A stretch of DNA of 54,794 bases from Candidatus Mcinerneyibacteriota bacterium (GTDB lineage Bacteria; Macinerneyibacteriota; Macinerneyibacteria; Macinerneyibacteriales; DSCS01), in contig JAFGWL010000051.1 of assembly GCA_016937175.1 (NCBI GenBank), positions 1 to 54,794 on the forward strand, written 5' to 3'. The notes beneath the pieces are model-generated. The model made no database searches. It saw nothing but the letters and a program-made list of their open reading frames with translations, and had not been told where the DNA came from. Below are positions 34,711-42,748 of the stretch, piece by piece. Made by a program: the position numbers and the translations under genes. Positions within the stretch are counted from its first letter, which is position 1. Each line of letters starts with the position of its first letter.

Positions 34711-35271
34711 ATGCTGGAAATCAATCTAATTCCCAAAGAGGAACGGAAAGGGCGGCATAATATCCCTATCGGCCCCTTTTCCATTATCCTTGTCTTTGCC
34801 GGGCTTATTGTCGTCATGATCCTTCTCTATCTGAACAACATGAGGGTGATCAATAAACTGACCGGGGATCTGGCCAAGGTGACAGAGGATAAAAAACGCT
34901 ATGTGAGATTCGATCAGGAATATCAGGCGTTGAACAACCAGCTGAAAGAGATCGATAAAAAGTTTCAGATCCTGAGTAAATTGGACAAGGGCAGGACTTT
35001 CGCTCCGAAACTCATGGAGGATGTCCTGATCAGGCTGCCGCTGAACACCTGGCTTCTCTCCTTTGACCTCAACCGGAACAATCTGAGGATCCAGGGGTCA
35101 GGGATGAATAATTATCTGATCTCGGATTTTGCCGAAAGCCTGGAACGTTCGGAGTTTTTCCAGGCCATCGAGATCGGGGAAGTCAAGGAGAAAAAAGAGA
35201 AGATCGGGGAACAGGACACCTTAACCTCATCCTTTGAGTTAAGTTGTACCATCAAACCCGATTTCAGGTAG
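34711..35271 (+). CDS. pilN: Type IV pilus assembly protein PilN
   Basis: Bitopic inner-membrane protein of 186 residues. The cytoplasmic N-terminus MLEINLIPKEER carries the INLIP motif that docks into PilM. One membrane helix (about residues 25-46) is followed by a coiled coil and a small periplasmic ferredoxin-like domain (LNTWLLSFDLNRNNLRIQGSG region). It starts one base after the pilM stop and ends 9 bases before pilO, with which it forms a heterodimer in characterised systems. Confidence 0.93.
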   Translation: MLEINLIPKEERKGRHNIPIGPFSIILVFAGLIVVMILLYLNNMRVINKLTGDLAKVTEDKKRYVRFDQEYQALNNQLKEIDKKFQILSKLDKGRTFAPKLMEDVLIRLPLNTWLLSFDLNRNNLRIQGSGMNNYLISDFAESLERSEFFQAIEIGEVKEKKEKIGEQDTLTSSFELSCTIKPDFR

Positions 35272-35280
35272 GGAGGGGAC

Positions 35281-35868
35281 ATGGCCGAAGGTTTTAATTT
35301 AAACGATCCAAAATATCAGAAAATAGTGGGGGGAATCCTCGCCGGTGTCGTCATTATCGTCGTCTTTTATCTCTACATACTGAGTCCTCAGCGCCAGCAG
35401 ATCAGTGATTTGAAACAGAAGATCGAAAAAGAGAAGATGGAAGTCAAGCGTCTGGTGGCCCTGAGTAAAAAGATCCCTGAGCTCCAGTCGGAGCTGGACA
35501 GCAAGAAGGAAGAGATCGCCAGGATATCGAAGTCACTTCCCACACGGCAGGAGATCCCTACTCTGCTCCGTCAGATCACAGACGCTTCCCAGCAGGCGGG
35601 TATTACCCTGACCTACTTCAACCCCGGCAGGCTGGAGGCCAAGGGAGATTATCTGGAGTTTAAAGTCGATATCCAGCTGGAAGGGACTTACCACAAAGTG
35701 GGCCATTTCCTCTCTCAGCTGAGCCATCTGTCGAGGATCATCAATGTCGGCAACCTGAATATGACCCGTCTGCCCACAGTGGATAAGAATACCATTAACG
35801 TCAAACTCGATCTTGTCGCCTATGTCTACAATCAGGCACAGGACGAAAAATCCGGAAAAGGAAAATAA
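35281..35868 (+). CDS. pilO: Type IV pilus assembly protein PilO
   Basis: 195-residue inner-membrane protein: short cytoplasmic start, one membrane helix (about residues 18-38), a coiled coil (ISDLKQKIEKEKMEVKRL onward), and a periplasmic domain with IPTLLRQITDASQQAGITL, typical of PilO. It pairs with PilN and binds the PilP lipoprotein. GGGAGG precedes the ATG by about 5 bases; the pilP gene follows after 9 bases. Confidence 0.93.
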   Translation: MAEGFNLNDPKYQKIVGGILAGVVIIVVFYLYILSPQRQQISDLKQKIEKEKMEVKRLVALSKKIPELQSELDSKKEEIARISKSLPTRQEIPTLLRQITDASQQAGITLTYFNPGRLEAKGDYLEFKVDIQLEGTYHKVGHFLSQLSHLSRIINVGNLNMTRLPTVDKNTINVKLDLVAYVYNQAQDEKSGKGK

Positions 35869-35877
35869 GGAGTGCCT

Positions 35878-36639
35878 ATGAAAAGATTACTGTTATATAT
35901 CCTTGTTCTCGGACTGCTTTCGGCCTGCGGAAACGGCGGCATCGGCGGGTTTTTCAGCGGCCTCTTTTCTTCCGGGGAGGATTCTCCGGAAAGGGCTCCG
36001 GCCAGGATCGTAAAACCTGCAGAAGAGGTGACAGAACAGGAAAAACCTGCAACAACGCTGGACGGGTCAGCTCAAAAAAGCCCAACGGAAGAAAAACCTG
36101 AGTCAGCGGCGAAAACTACTGGACAGAAGGCTTCTCCGGATAAGGCCTCTCCGCCTCCCGAAAAACCTGCAGCTACACAGACACCTCCAAAAGAGAGTGA
36201 AAAGAAGGCTTCAGAGATCAAAGCACCGGCTGAATCTCCTGTTCCTGAAAAGAAAGAAGCCGAACCTGAAAAGGAGGCTCCGGTTGTCTACAGGTATCAG
36301 GACCATTCCAAGACAGACCCGTTCCTCTCCCCCGGGGACCTCTCCCGTGAAAAGGGGGGGAAGTTGAACGTTACTCTATCCGGTTCCCGTGAGGGGGAGA
36401 TTGATTTTTCAAAATTCTCATTCAAAGCCACGATCCAGTATGGGGCCGAGCATGTGGCTGTACTGGAAGATTCTGCCGGTAAGGGGATCATTCTCAGAGT
36501 AGGGGAAGTCTTCGGCGGAGCAAAAGTGATATCAATCGACAGCGAAAGACTCGTTTTGAGAAGATTAACGGTAAAAAATGAAGACCAGTCCAGGGAGATT
36601 GTTCTTCAGCGGGTGAAGCCCGAAGGAGGGAACCAATGA
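35878..36639 (+). CDS. pilP: Type IV pilus assembly lipoprotein PilP
   Basis: 253 residues. A lipoprotein signal ends in LLSAC (Cys about residue 17). Residues about 35-135 are a long low-complexity linker of P, E, K, A, S and T with repeated EKP units. The C-terminal domain (about 145-253) has the PilP mark KTDPFLSP and a beta core ending in VLRRLTVKNEDQSREIVLQR. It links the PilNO platform to the PilQ secretin across the periplasm; the unusually long linker may reflect the distance to be spanned. ATG 35878 is 5 bases after AAGGAG; a GTG at 35872 overlaps that site. pilQ overlaps the stop by four bases. Confidence 0.92.
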   Translation: MKRLLLYILVLGLLSACGNGGIGGFFSGLFSSGEDSPERAPARIVKPAEEVTEQEKPATTLDGSAQKSPTEEKPESAAKTTGQKASPDKASPPPEKPAATQTPPKESEKKASEIKAPAESPVPEKKEAEPEKEAPVVYRYQDHSKTDPFLSPGDLSREKGGKLNVTLSGSREGEIDFSKFSFKATIQYGAEHVAVLEDSAGKGIILRVGEVFGGAKVISIDSERLVLRRLTVKNEDQSREIVLQRVKPEGGNQ

Positions 36640-38912
36640 AACGGTGGATGATTATCTTTATACTCCTGTGTGCGGGAAGTGTTCTCTACGGATCTACACT
36701 GAAAAACGTATCTTATGAAAAGATCAACGGTGGCCTGGATGTCAAACTTGAGTTTGAAGGCCAGATCAAATATGAGATCTTCAAACTGGACAAGCCTCTC
36801 CGGCTGGTCATCAACCTTCCCTCTACCATGAGCAAAAAACAAGTGGGACACATCCCTGTGGATGTTGCCGGAGTGGATGAGGTTCGCTATTCGCAGTTCA
36901 GCAAGGATATGAGCCGTGTGGTGGTTCAGCTCAAGGAGTGGTATCCCTATTTTCCCGAAAGAAAAGACAATATGCTTATCCTCCATTTTACCATCGCTGA
37001 CTTGACTCTTCCGGAGAAAGCCCTCAACGCAGAGGGGGCTCCTGTCCCGGAAAAAGACACGGCATTGAAGAATATCGATATGATGAAGGCTGATGAGGGC
37101 CTCTCTGTCATCTTCTCCCTGGATGAAGGCTATAATTATACAGTCAAAGAGACACCTAAAGAGATCTCCATCGATTTCTACGGTACGATAAACAAGCTTG
37201 AAAAGGAAAGCCTGGAGGGCGATGGCTCCATCGTGGACACGATCCACCTGACCCCTGTCAATGAGAAGGACCTGAATGTCACCGTCACCCTTAAAGAGGA
37301 ATTCCCCTATGACCTGGACAAACAGCGTGACAGGCTCGTTCTGAAGCTTAAAAAGGTCAACGAGATCAAGCGCCAGGAGATCGCTGACATCGAAAGCCAG
37401 ACAAAAAATGACAAAGTCTATATCCGCTTTAAAAACCAGGGTTGGATCAGGTATTCCGAAGAGCAGCTTCCCAGGGATGAGAAGATCAGGCTGATCTTTG
37501 AAAACGCCTATGCAGCTGATAAGCTGGCCACTGTCCCAATCCGGAAAGGCGCTGTGGTAGAAGTCTCAAGCAAGACAGTGGGTAACAACGTCATCTCGGA
37601 TGTGCTTCTCAATGACAATATATCCTACCGCATCTACAGAGACGGGAACGATGTGGTCATGGAGGTAGAATCCCTGGCCAAGGAACCGGCCCTGGCAGAA
37701 TCCAATAATCTGAAACGCAACGAAGGGGTCATCAAGGAGATCTCTGTCCACAAAGGAGATATCACACTGCTTCTCACAGCCCTGGCCCAGGAGACAGGGT
37801 ACAATATCGTCATGTCCAAAAGCGTGCAGGGGGAAGTGACCATAGACCTTCATAATGTCCCCTGGGAGGAGGCTTTGAGCACCATCCTGCAGAGCAACGG
37901 TTATACTTATCGGATCAAAGGGAATATTATCCGCGTCGCGACGCCTAACGAGTTCAAACAGGAGATCGACGCTGAAAAGAAGAAAAACGAACTTCAGGAC
38001 ATGGGGCCCGTGGAGACGAGGATCATACCTGTCTCCTACTCCTCAGCTGATGATATTGTCAAGATCATCAAAGGGGTTCTGACATCCGCCGGGACTACCA
38101 TGGTGGACACACGGACGAATACCCTGATCATAACCGACGTGAAGCCGCGGCTGGATGAGGCCCTAGAGCTGATCAGGCATCTGGACAAACCTACAGCCCA
38201 GGTCATGATCGAATCGAAATTTATCAGGGTCAGCAGTGAAGTCATGGATGAACTGGGGATCAACTGGCAGCTGGCCAATAACAGCACATTCTACTCCAGT
38301 GACTCACAGTTCTCAGGAGCGGTTACCACAGGCGGAGGCACCAGCATCACCGTGCAAAAGGGAGGGAATACAGGACAGATCGTCACCTCTCTTCTGGATA
38401 CCTTCGACCTGAACATGAAACTGAATATGATGGTCTCTGAAAACAAGGCTGAAGTCCTGGCAAGCCCCAAGATCACAGTCCTCAATAACGAGACCGCCAG
38501 CTTTATCTCCGGGAAAAAAGTCCCTATCAATATGACCGATGAAAGCGGGAACACCGTGAGCCAGCTACAGGAGATCGGGATCAAATTGGATGTCAAGCCG
38601 ACAATCAATGCGGCCAATGAAGTCCTTATCGAAGTCAAGCCCGAAGTAAGTGACCTTGTCCCGCCGGCTGATGGAGCCGACCTGATCATCTCGACAAACT
38701 CCGCCCAGACAAAGCTCCTCGTGGGAGACGGAAAGACCGCTGTCATCGGCGGACTCGTCCGCCGGGATACGTCCGATGCCACCACAGGGGTTCCTATTCT
38801 GAAAGACATCCCCATTCTGGGGCTGCTTTTTAAAAACCGCGTGAAAAGGAATTCCTCCGAAGAGATCCTCATCTTTGTAACACCTCATATCATTCTTCCT
38901 TCGGAATTCTGA
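36636..38912 (+). CDS. pilQ: Type IV pilus secretin PilQ
   Basis: Outer-membrane pore through which the pilus leaves the cell. 758 residues with a signal peptide (first about 20). Three AMIN-like domains (about 22-110, 145-245, 250-350) could bind peptidoglycan. A secretin N0/STN domain follows (about 372-440, HKGDITLLLTALAQETGYNI) and one N1 domain (about 460-530, TLIITDVKP). The secretin barrel carries VLASPKITVLNNETASFISG and VGDGKTAVIGGLVRRD, then GVPILKDIPILGLLF. Three AMIN-like units are more than many PilQ proteins have. It overlaps pilP by four bases and is followed by a strong terminator that closes the operon. Confidence 0.97.
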   Translation: MKRWMIIFILLCAGSVLYGSTLKNVSYEKINGGLDVKLEFEGQIKYEIFKLDKPLRLVINLPSTMSKKQVGHIPVDVAGVDEVRYSQFSKDMSRVVVQLKEWYPYFPERKDNMLILHFTIADLTLPEKALNAEGAPVPEKDTALKNIDMMKADEGLSVIFSLDEGYNYTVKETPKEISIDFYGTINKLEKESLEGDGSIVDTIHLTPVNEKDLNVTVTLKEEFPYDLDKQRDRLVLKLKKVNEIKRQEIADIESQTKNDKVYIRFKNQGWIRYSEEQLPRDEKIRLIFENAYAADKLATVPIRKGAVVEVSSKTVGNNVISDVLLNDNISYRIYRDGNDVVMEVESLAKEPALAESNNLKRNEGVIKEISVHKGDITLLLTALAQETGYNIVMSKSVQGEVTIDLHNVPWEEALSTILQSNGYTYRIKGNIIRVATPNEFKQEIDAEKKKNELQDMGPVETRIIPVSYSSADDIVKIIKGVLTSAGTTMVDTRTNTLIITDVKPRLDEALELIRHLDKPTAQVMIESKFIRVSSEVMDELGINWQLANNSTFYSSDSQFSGAVTTGGGTSITVQKGGNTGQIVTSLLDTFDLNMKLNMMVSENKAEVLASPKITVLNNETASFISGKKVPINMTDESGNTVSQLQEIGIKLDVKPTINAANEVLIEVKPEVSDLVPPADGADLIISTNSAQTKLLVGDGKTAVIGGLVRRDTSDATTGVPILKDIPILGLLFKNRVKRNSSEEILIFVTPHIILPSEF

Positions 38913-38930
38913 TCGTGGACTTCAAAGGAG

Positions 38931-38961
38931 AAGGGGCGCAGAATCATGCGCCCCTTTTTTT
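38931..38961 (+). terminator. Intrinsic terminator after pilQ
   Basis: AAGGGGCGCA (38931-38940), loop GAATCA, TGCGCCCCTT, the last two T bases opening a run of seven T (38955-38961). It is the best intrinsic terminator in the window. It ends only 6 bases before the next start codon. Confidence 0.92.
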
Positions 38962-38967
38962 ACTAAG

Positions 38968-40323
38968 ATGAACGAATTATCACGGATCATTAAATTACTC
39001 TATCTCTCACTTCTTATGGGGATCCCCTTTGTGACGGGGTCCCTCTTTGTTGAACCGGTAATGGCTTATCCGGCTCTTGTGATTCTGGGGTTCGGATTGG
39101 TTTTGCGATTTCTGAAAAGAGAGCCTTTCCCTCCATTAGCGGGAGGCATACTTTTTGTCTTCTGGAGTGCAGCCCTCTTTTCTCCGGAAAAAGCGCTCTC
39201 CTTCGAGACCCTCTCTGCTCTCTTCTTTTCCATGGGGGCTCTCTTCCTCTTTGAAAAAGAAGATGAAAATATCCTCATACCGTTTCTTGCAGGGTACTCT
39301 TTCCTCATGGCTCTCTACGTGGGGTTTCAATACCTTTTTATCTACCCGCAGCTTATGGCAGAAGTGAGTGACCCCGCCCAGCTGGCGATTTTAAAGGGGG
39401 AGCGGTTTTTCGGGACCTTCGCCTTGCCCAATATCTACTCTCTGTTTCTTCTTGTGGTGGTCATCCTTTCTCTTCAGCGCGTCCTGGCGAAGGGCGGGAA
39501 GCTCTATCTTCTCTCTGTTTTCCTCAACGGGGCCATGCTTCTTCTGACCCGTTCTTTTATAGCTGCCGTTATCCTTTATGCAGCTGTCGTTGTGATTTTT
39601 TTTCAAAAGAAGGGGAAATACGGGTGGATAGCCCTCGGATCTGCTCTTCCCGCCGGGGCCCTTTTTGTCCTGCTCAGGGGGTGGGAGAGCCTTGGTCACT
39701 CTCTTTTTTTCCGTCTTTCAAATTACATTTCGGCCTTTAACATCTACAGGGATCATCCTTTGGCCGGAGTGGGGCTGAATCATTTTGATCTTTTCTACCC
39801 CGTCTACAGGATTCCGGGAGCTAATTATGTCCACAATGCTCACAGCCTTCCTCTACAGCTCATGGCGGACCTTGGAGGGATTGGGATACTGCTTTTTATT
39901 TTGATGGCCGTTTTCTTATGGAAAACCAGAAAGTCATCCCTCTTTCTGCTTCTGGCAGCAGTCATGCTCCATTTTTCCTTTGACCTGACCTTTTATATCC
40001 CGTCAGTAGCTGTCCTATTCTGGGCTTTTGCCGGAATCGCCCTGAACAGGAGAGTAGCGGAGGTGAAAAAAGATTCCGTGCTCAGGATAGCAGGCCATGT
40101 GATGATTCTGACTACAGTACTGATGACAGTCTTATGTTCTCTGATCCGCCCGCCGCTTCATCCCTTTGAGCGGATCACACGTGAACTTCAAGCCGATATT
40201 CAGCAGAAAAGACTCTATTCACACTTTATTCATATGAGCAGATTGAACCTTTGGGCTGATCCCGAAGAAAATCCACGAGTGAGGGCACAATATGAAGCTT
40301 ATAAAGAGATTTGGCAGAAGTGA
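38968..40323 (+). CDS. O-antigen ligase / Wzy-like membrane protein 1
   Basis: 451 residues with about eleven membrane helices and the O-antigen ligase (Wzy_C) pattern: a conserved periplasmic loop with NIYRDHPLAGVGLNHF and VHNAHSLPLQLMADLGG. Such enzymes join or polymerise lipid-linked glycans, or glycosylate pilins (PglL/TfpO). Its location directly behind pilQ makes pilin glycosylation one option; surface-polysaccharide ligation is the other. The ATG at 38968 has no ribosome site directly ahead, because the terminator fills that space; the AAAGGAG at 38924-38930 lies on the far side of the hairpin. The next gene starts inside its last 32 bases. Confidence 0.85.
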   Translation: MNELSRIIKLLYLSLLMGIPFVTGSLFVEPVMAYPALVILGFGLVLRFLKREPFPPLAGGILFVFWSAALFSPEKALSFETLSALFFSMGALFLFEKEDENILIPFLAGYSFLMALYVGFQYLFIYPQLMAEVSDPAQLAILKGERFFGTFALPNIYSLFLLVVVILSLQRVLAKGGKLYLLSVFLNGAMLLLTRSFIAAVILYAAVVVIFFQKKGKYGWIALGSALPAGALFVLLRGWESLGHSLFFRLSNYISAFNIYRDHPLAGVGLNHFDLFYPVYRIPGANYVHNAHSLPLQLMADLGGIGILLFILMAVFLWKTRKSSLFLLLAAVMLHFSFDLTFYIPSVAVLFWAFAGIALNRRVAEVKKDSVLRIAGHVMILTTVLMTVLCSLIRPPLHPFERITRELQADIQQKRLYSHFIHMSRLNLWADPEENPRVRAQYEAYKEIWQK

Positions 40324-42040
40324 CATTCTTTTTCCGGCTCTGATCGGAGCCTCCTCTTTTCTCAATGGAGGAGAGCATTTTGCAGTTAAGTATATGCTTC
40401 CCGTTATTGCGGCCCTGTTCTGTCTCTTTGGAAAAGAGAGAAGGGCGGACACTTCCCGGATAGTGATCATGGGAAGTGCTTTGGCTCTATTTTTCATCAC
40501 ACTAGCGAAAGGCATTTGGAATACAGACAGTATCAATTTTCTTATTTTTACCGCTCTTCTTCTCTATGTCACGACCCTGACTCCCGATAAACCGGTCATT
40601 ATCAATGTTGTCATACTGACGGCCTCTCTCCATGCGGGCCTGATCCTCTTCTCTTTTATCCTGACAGGTGAGTTAAGACAGGCGTCTACCTTCGTCAATG
40701 CCAACTGGGCAGCTGTCTGGCTTGCCGCGGGGCTCTATTTTCTTCTTTTTCAAGACGGCAGGAAACCTCTCTGGGTCCGAGGCGGAGGGATTCTGCTTCT
40801 TACCCTGGGAATCGTGGTCACTCTCTCCCGAACGGGATTTATGCTTCTCTTTATTCTCCTGTTTCTTCTGGCCAAAAAAGCAGGGCGGAAAATGCACTTG
40901 ACAGCGGTGGTTCTGCTGCTCATGCTTCTTGCCTTTCTGTCGGTAAGGGTCACGCGTGACCTGAAAGACCCTCTGGCTTTTTCCCGGGGGAGGATCTATG
41001 CAGCTGCCGGCGAGATGTTTTCCCAGAAGCCGTTTCTCGGCTATGGGATCGCTGTGACAGATGAGCGCCTGCCTGGGTTTTCTCTGGGGGAAGAGAGGCC
41101 CTATTCCAACTATTCCATAGCTCCGCGAATGGCCCACTCGGTCTATCTGGAAAGCCTTCTATCTTTCGGGATCGTCGGGACGCTTCTTCTCGGAGCAGGC
41201 ATCTTTCGGCTGTTCCAGAAAGCCGCCTTTAAGACTCCCTTTCTTCTCTTCCTTCTGGCAGGGCTCTTCAACAACATTGAAAAATCATTTTCTCTTCTCC
41301 TCCTGGCAGCCCTTTTCCTGACAGTCCGGGAGCAGGCAGGAGCGGATAGGAAGAAGGGATTTCCCTTTACGGGGAAAAGGGCCCTGGTCCCGGCTTTTGC
41401 TCTTGTCTATGTGATGATACTTTCTCTGATATCCCACTTTTTCTTTCTCAGCGGAGACAGGGCTATGGAGGAGGACCGCCCCTTTGATTCTTTCCGCTTC
41501 TTTTACAGAGCCTACCGGACTCTCCCCCTCGATCCTTACTATGCCGAATGGTCTGTCCGTTCCCTATTGGCTACAGATAAAGTCCAATGGGATGTGAAAC
41601 TGGCGCTTTGTGAGGAGATCCTCTCAAGGGCTACGGCTCGGAACAGCTCTTCTCCCGGCCTCTACTATTTGAAAGGGGTCTATTACAATGCTCTTCTGCG
41701 GGCTTCCGGCTTTAACGCGTTCAAACCTGAAGTCCTTCAAAGAGGGCTGGAAGCCATTGAAAAGGCCGTCGCGTTGAATCCCGTCAAAGCCGATTATCAC
41801 TATCTCAAGATGGTCTTATGGTCCTATACGGATAATGAGAAGACGCTTACAGAGACGTTCAGAAAGCTCACTGCCCTGGAGCCTTATTATTTGAATGCCT
41901 ACTTGCTTATGATGGAGAAGACAACGGACGAAACCCTCAAAGAAGAGTGTGCCCGGAAGGCCCGTGTGATCCGCAGCCTCCAGCCTGTTGAGCCGTTGAA
42001 CTCCTACGAAAAACACCTTATGGGAAGGGATGCTCTTTAA
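40292..42040 (+). CDS. O-antigen ligase-like membrane protein 2 with C-terminal TPR-like region
   Basis: 582 residues. About ten to twelve membrane helices fill residues 10-400. The Wzy_C loop shows RGRIYAAAGEMFSQKPFLGYGI and, after a spacer, MAHSVYLESLLSFGIVGTLL. From about residue 400 there is a soluble helical part with TPR-like units (SSPGLYYLKGVYYNALL, GLEAIEKAVALNPVKADYHYL). This matches a bacterial group of polysaccharide ligases or oligosaccharyltransferases that carry C-terminal TPRs. It overlaps the first ligase-like gene by 32 bases. Its stop shares TTAA with the stop of the minus-strand yigZ gene, and no terminator lies between. Confidence 0.85.
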   Translation: MKLIKRFGRSDILFPALIGASSFLNGGEHFAVKYMLPVIAALFCLFGKERRADTSRIVIMGSALALFFITLAKGIWNTDSINFLIFTALLLYVTTLTPDKPVIINVVILTASLHAGLILFSFILTGELRQASTFVNANWAAVWLAAGLYFLLFQDGRKPLWVRGGGILLLTLGIVVTLSRTGFMLLFILLFLLAKKAGRKMHLTAVVLLLMLLAFLSVRVTRDLKDPLAFSRGRIYAAAGEMFSQKPFLGYGIAVTDERLPGFSLGEERPYSNYSIAPRMAHSVYLESLLSFGIVGTLLLGAGIFRLFQKAAFKTPFLLFLLAGLFNNIEKSFSLLLLAALFLTVREQAGADRKKGFPFTGKRALVPAFALVYVMILSLISHFFFLSGDRAMEEDRPFDSFRFFYRAYRTLPLDPYYAEWSVRSLLATDKVQWDVKLALCEEILSRATARNSSSPGLYYLKGVYYNALLRASGFNAFKPEVLQRGLEAIEKAVALNPVKADYHYLKMVLWSYTDNEKTLTETFRKLTALEPYYLNAYLLMMEKTTDETLKEECARKARVIRSLQPVEPLNSYEKHLMGRDAL

Positions 42041-42663
42041 CGGTACTTCTCTTTCAGGATCTCACAAAGGAAATCGCCTCGGCTTAAATCGGCCATGGAA
42101 CTCTCCAACTCTTTTTGAGCTGACCTGGGAACCCAGAGAAAAAAGGTAACGGAATCTTCAAAAAGCCGCTGATCCACATCCAAGCCTTTCTCAGCAAGTA
42201 GACGTTCCAGAGGATCCAGAACAGGATAAGGGAAGTTCAGACGGCAATAAGACATGGCTGTGAGAAGATGGACTCCCCCCTCGTCAAGGGCCCGGGCTGC
42301 CGCATCAGTGTAGGCCCGGACGAGGCCGCCGGCTCCCAACTTAACTCCCCCGAAGTAGCGGGTGACGACGACGAATGTGTTGGTCAGGTTTTTCTTCCGG
42401 ATAACATCAAGAATGGGGAGCCCTGCTGTCCCCCGGGGTTCACCGTCATCATGATAGCGGGCCTGTTCCCCTGAAAGTCCCAGGACATATCCCCAACAGT
42501 GGTGAGTTGCTCCCATTTCCCTTTTTTTGACCCCTTCAAGGAGAGAAAAAGCCTCCTCTTCCGATGTGCAGGGGAAAGCTTCTCCGATAAAACGAGACTT
42601 TTTTACAACGATCTCAATAAGGGATGTCCGGGAAAGGGTCTGTATCTCCATGGAGTTTATCAT
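42037..42663 (-). CDS. yigZ: YigZ/IMPACT family protein
   Basis: Cytoplasmic protein of the YigZ/UPF0029 family, related to the eukaryotic translation regulator IMPACT; bacterial function unknown. 208 residues. The N-terminal domain includes KKSRFIGEAFPCTSEEEA, ATHHCWGYVLG and DDGEPRGTAGLPIL, then VVVTRYFGGVKLGAGGLVRAY, all signatures. The C-terminal domain is the DUF1949-type ferredoxin fold. On the minus strand ATG 42663 lies 10 bases after AGAGG; a GTG at 42669 is another option. The AGAGG is within the right arm of the hairpin at 42671-42696, so the leader structure might limit translation. Confidence 0.93.
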   Translation of the reverse strand: MINSMEIQTLSRTSLIEIVVKKSRFIGEAFPCTSEEEAFSLLEGVKKREMGATHHCWGYVLGLSGEQARYHDDGEPRGTAGLPILDVIRKKNLTNTFVVVTRYFGGVKLGAGGLVRAYTDAAARALDEGGVHLLTAMSYCRLNFPYPVLDPLERLLAEKGLDVDQRLFEDSVTFFLWVPRSAQKELESSMADLSRGDFLCEILKEKYR

Positions 42664-42670
42664 AGGCACA

Positions 42671-42696
42671 GGGCCTCTTTTGTCAAGAGGCCTTTT
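42671..42696 (+). terminator. Hairpin with T4 tail upstream of epimerase gene
   Basis: GGCCTCTT (42672-42679), loop TTGTC, AAGAGGCC (42685-42692), TTTT. On the + strand it can stop transcripts running antisense through yigZ from the ligase genes. On the minus strand the same stem holds the AGAGG ribosome site of yigZ. Which role matters cannot be told from sequence. Confidence 0.55.
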
Positions 42697-42701
42697 CCCT
42701 G

Positions 42702-42729
42702 TTGAGATTGAGGGGGGTTATGGTATGAT
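42702..42729 (+). promoter_or_regulatory. Predicted promoter of the epimerase-gmhA genes
   Basis: TTGAGA (42702-42707), 16 bases, TATGAT (42724-42729). Transcription would start near 42736, which rules out the ATGs at 42725 and 42728 and fits the GTG start at 42749 with its AAGGAGG at 42737-42743. Confidence 0.45.
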
Positions 42730-42748
42730 GGGAGAAAAGGAGGCATGT

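Noticed and set aside
42527-42748. N-terminal extension of the epimerase into yigZ
   Set aside because: The NAD-binding motif begins right after GTG 42749, which has an ideal ribosome site; the predicted promoter lies inside the extension.
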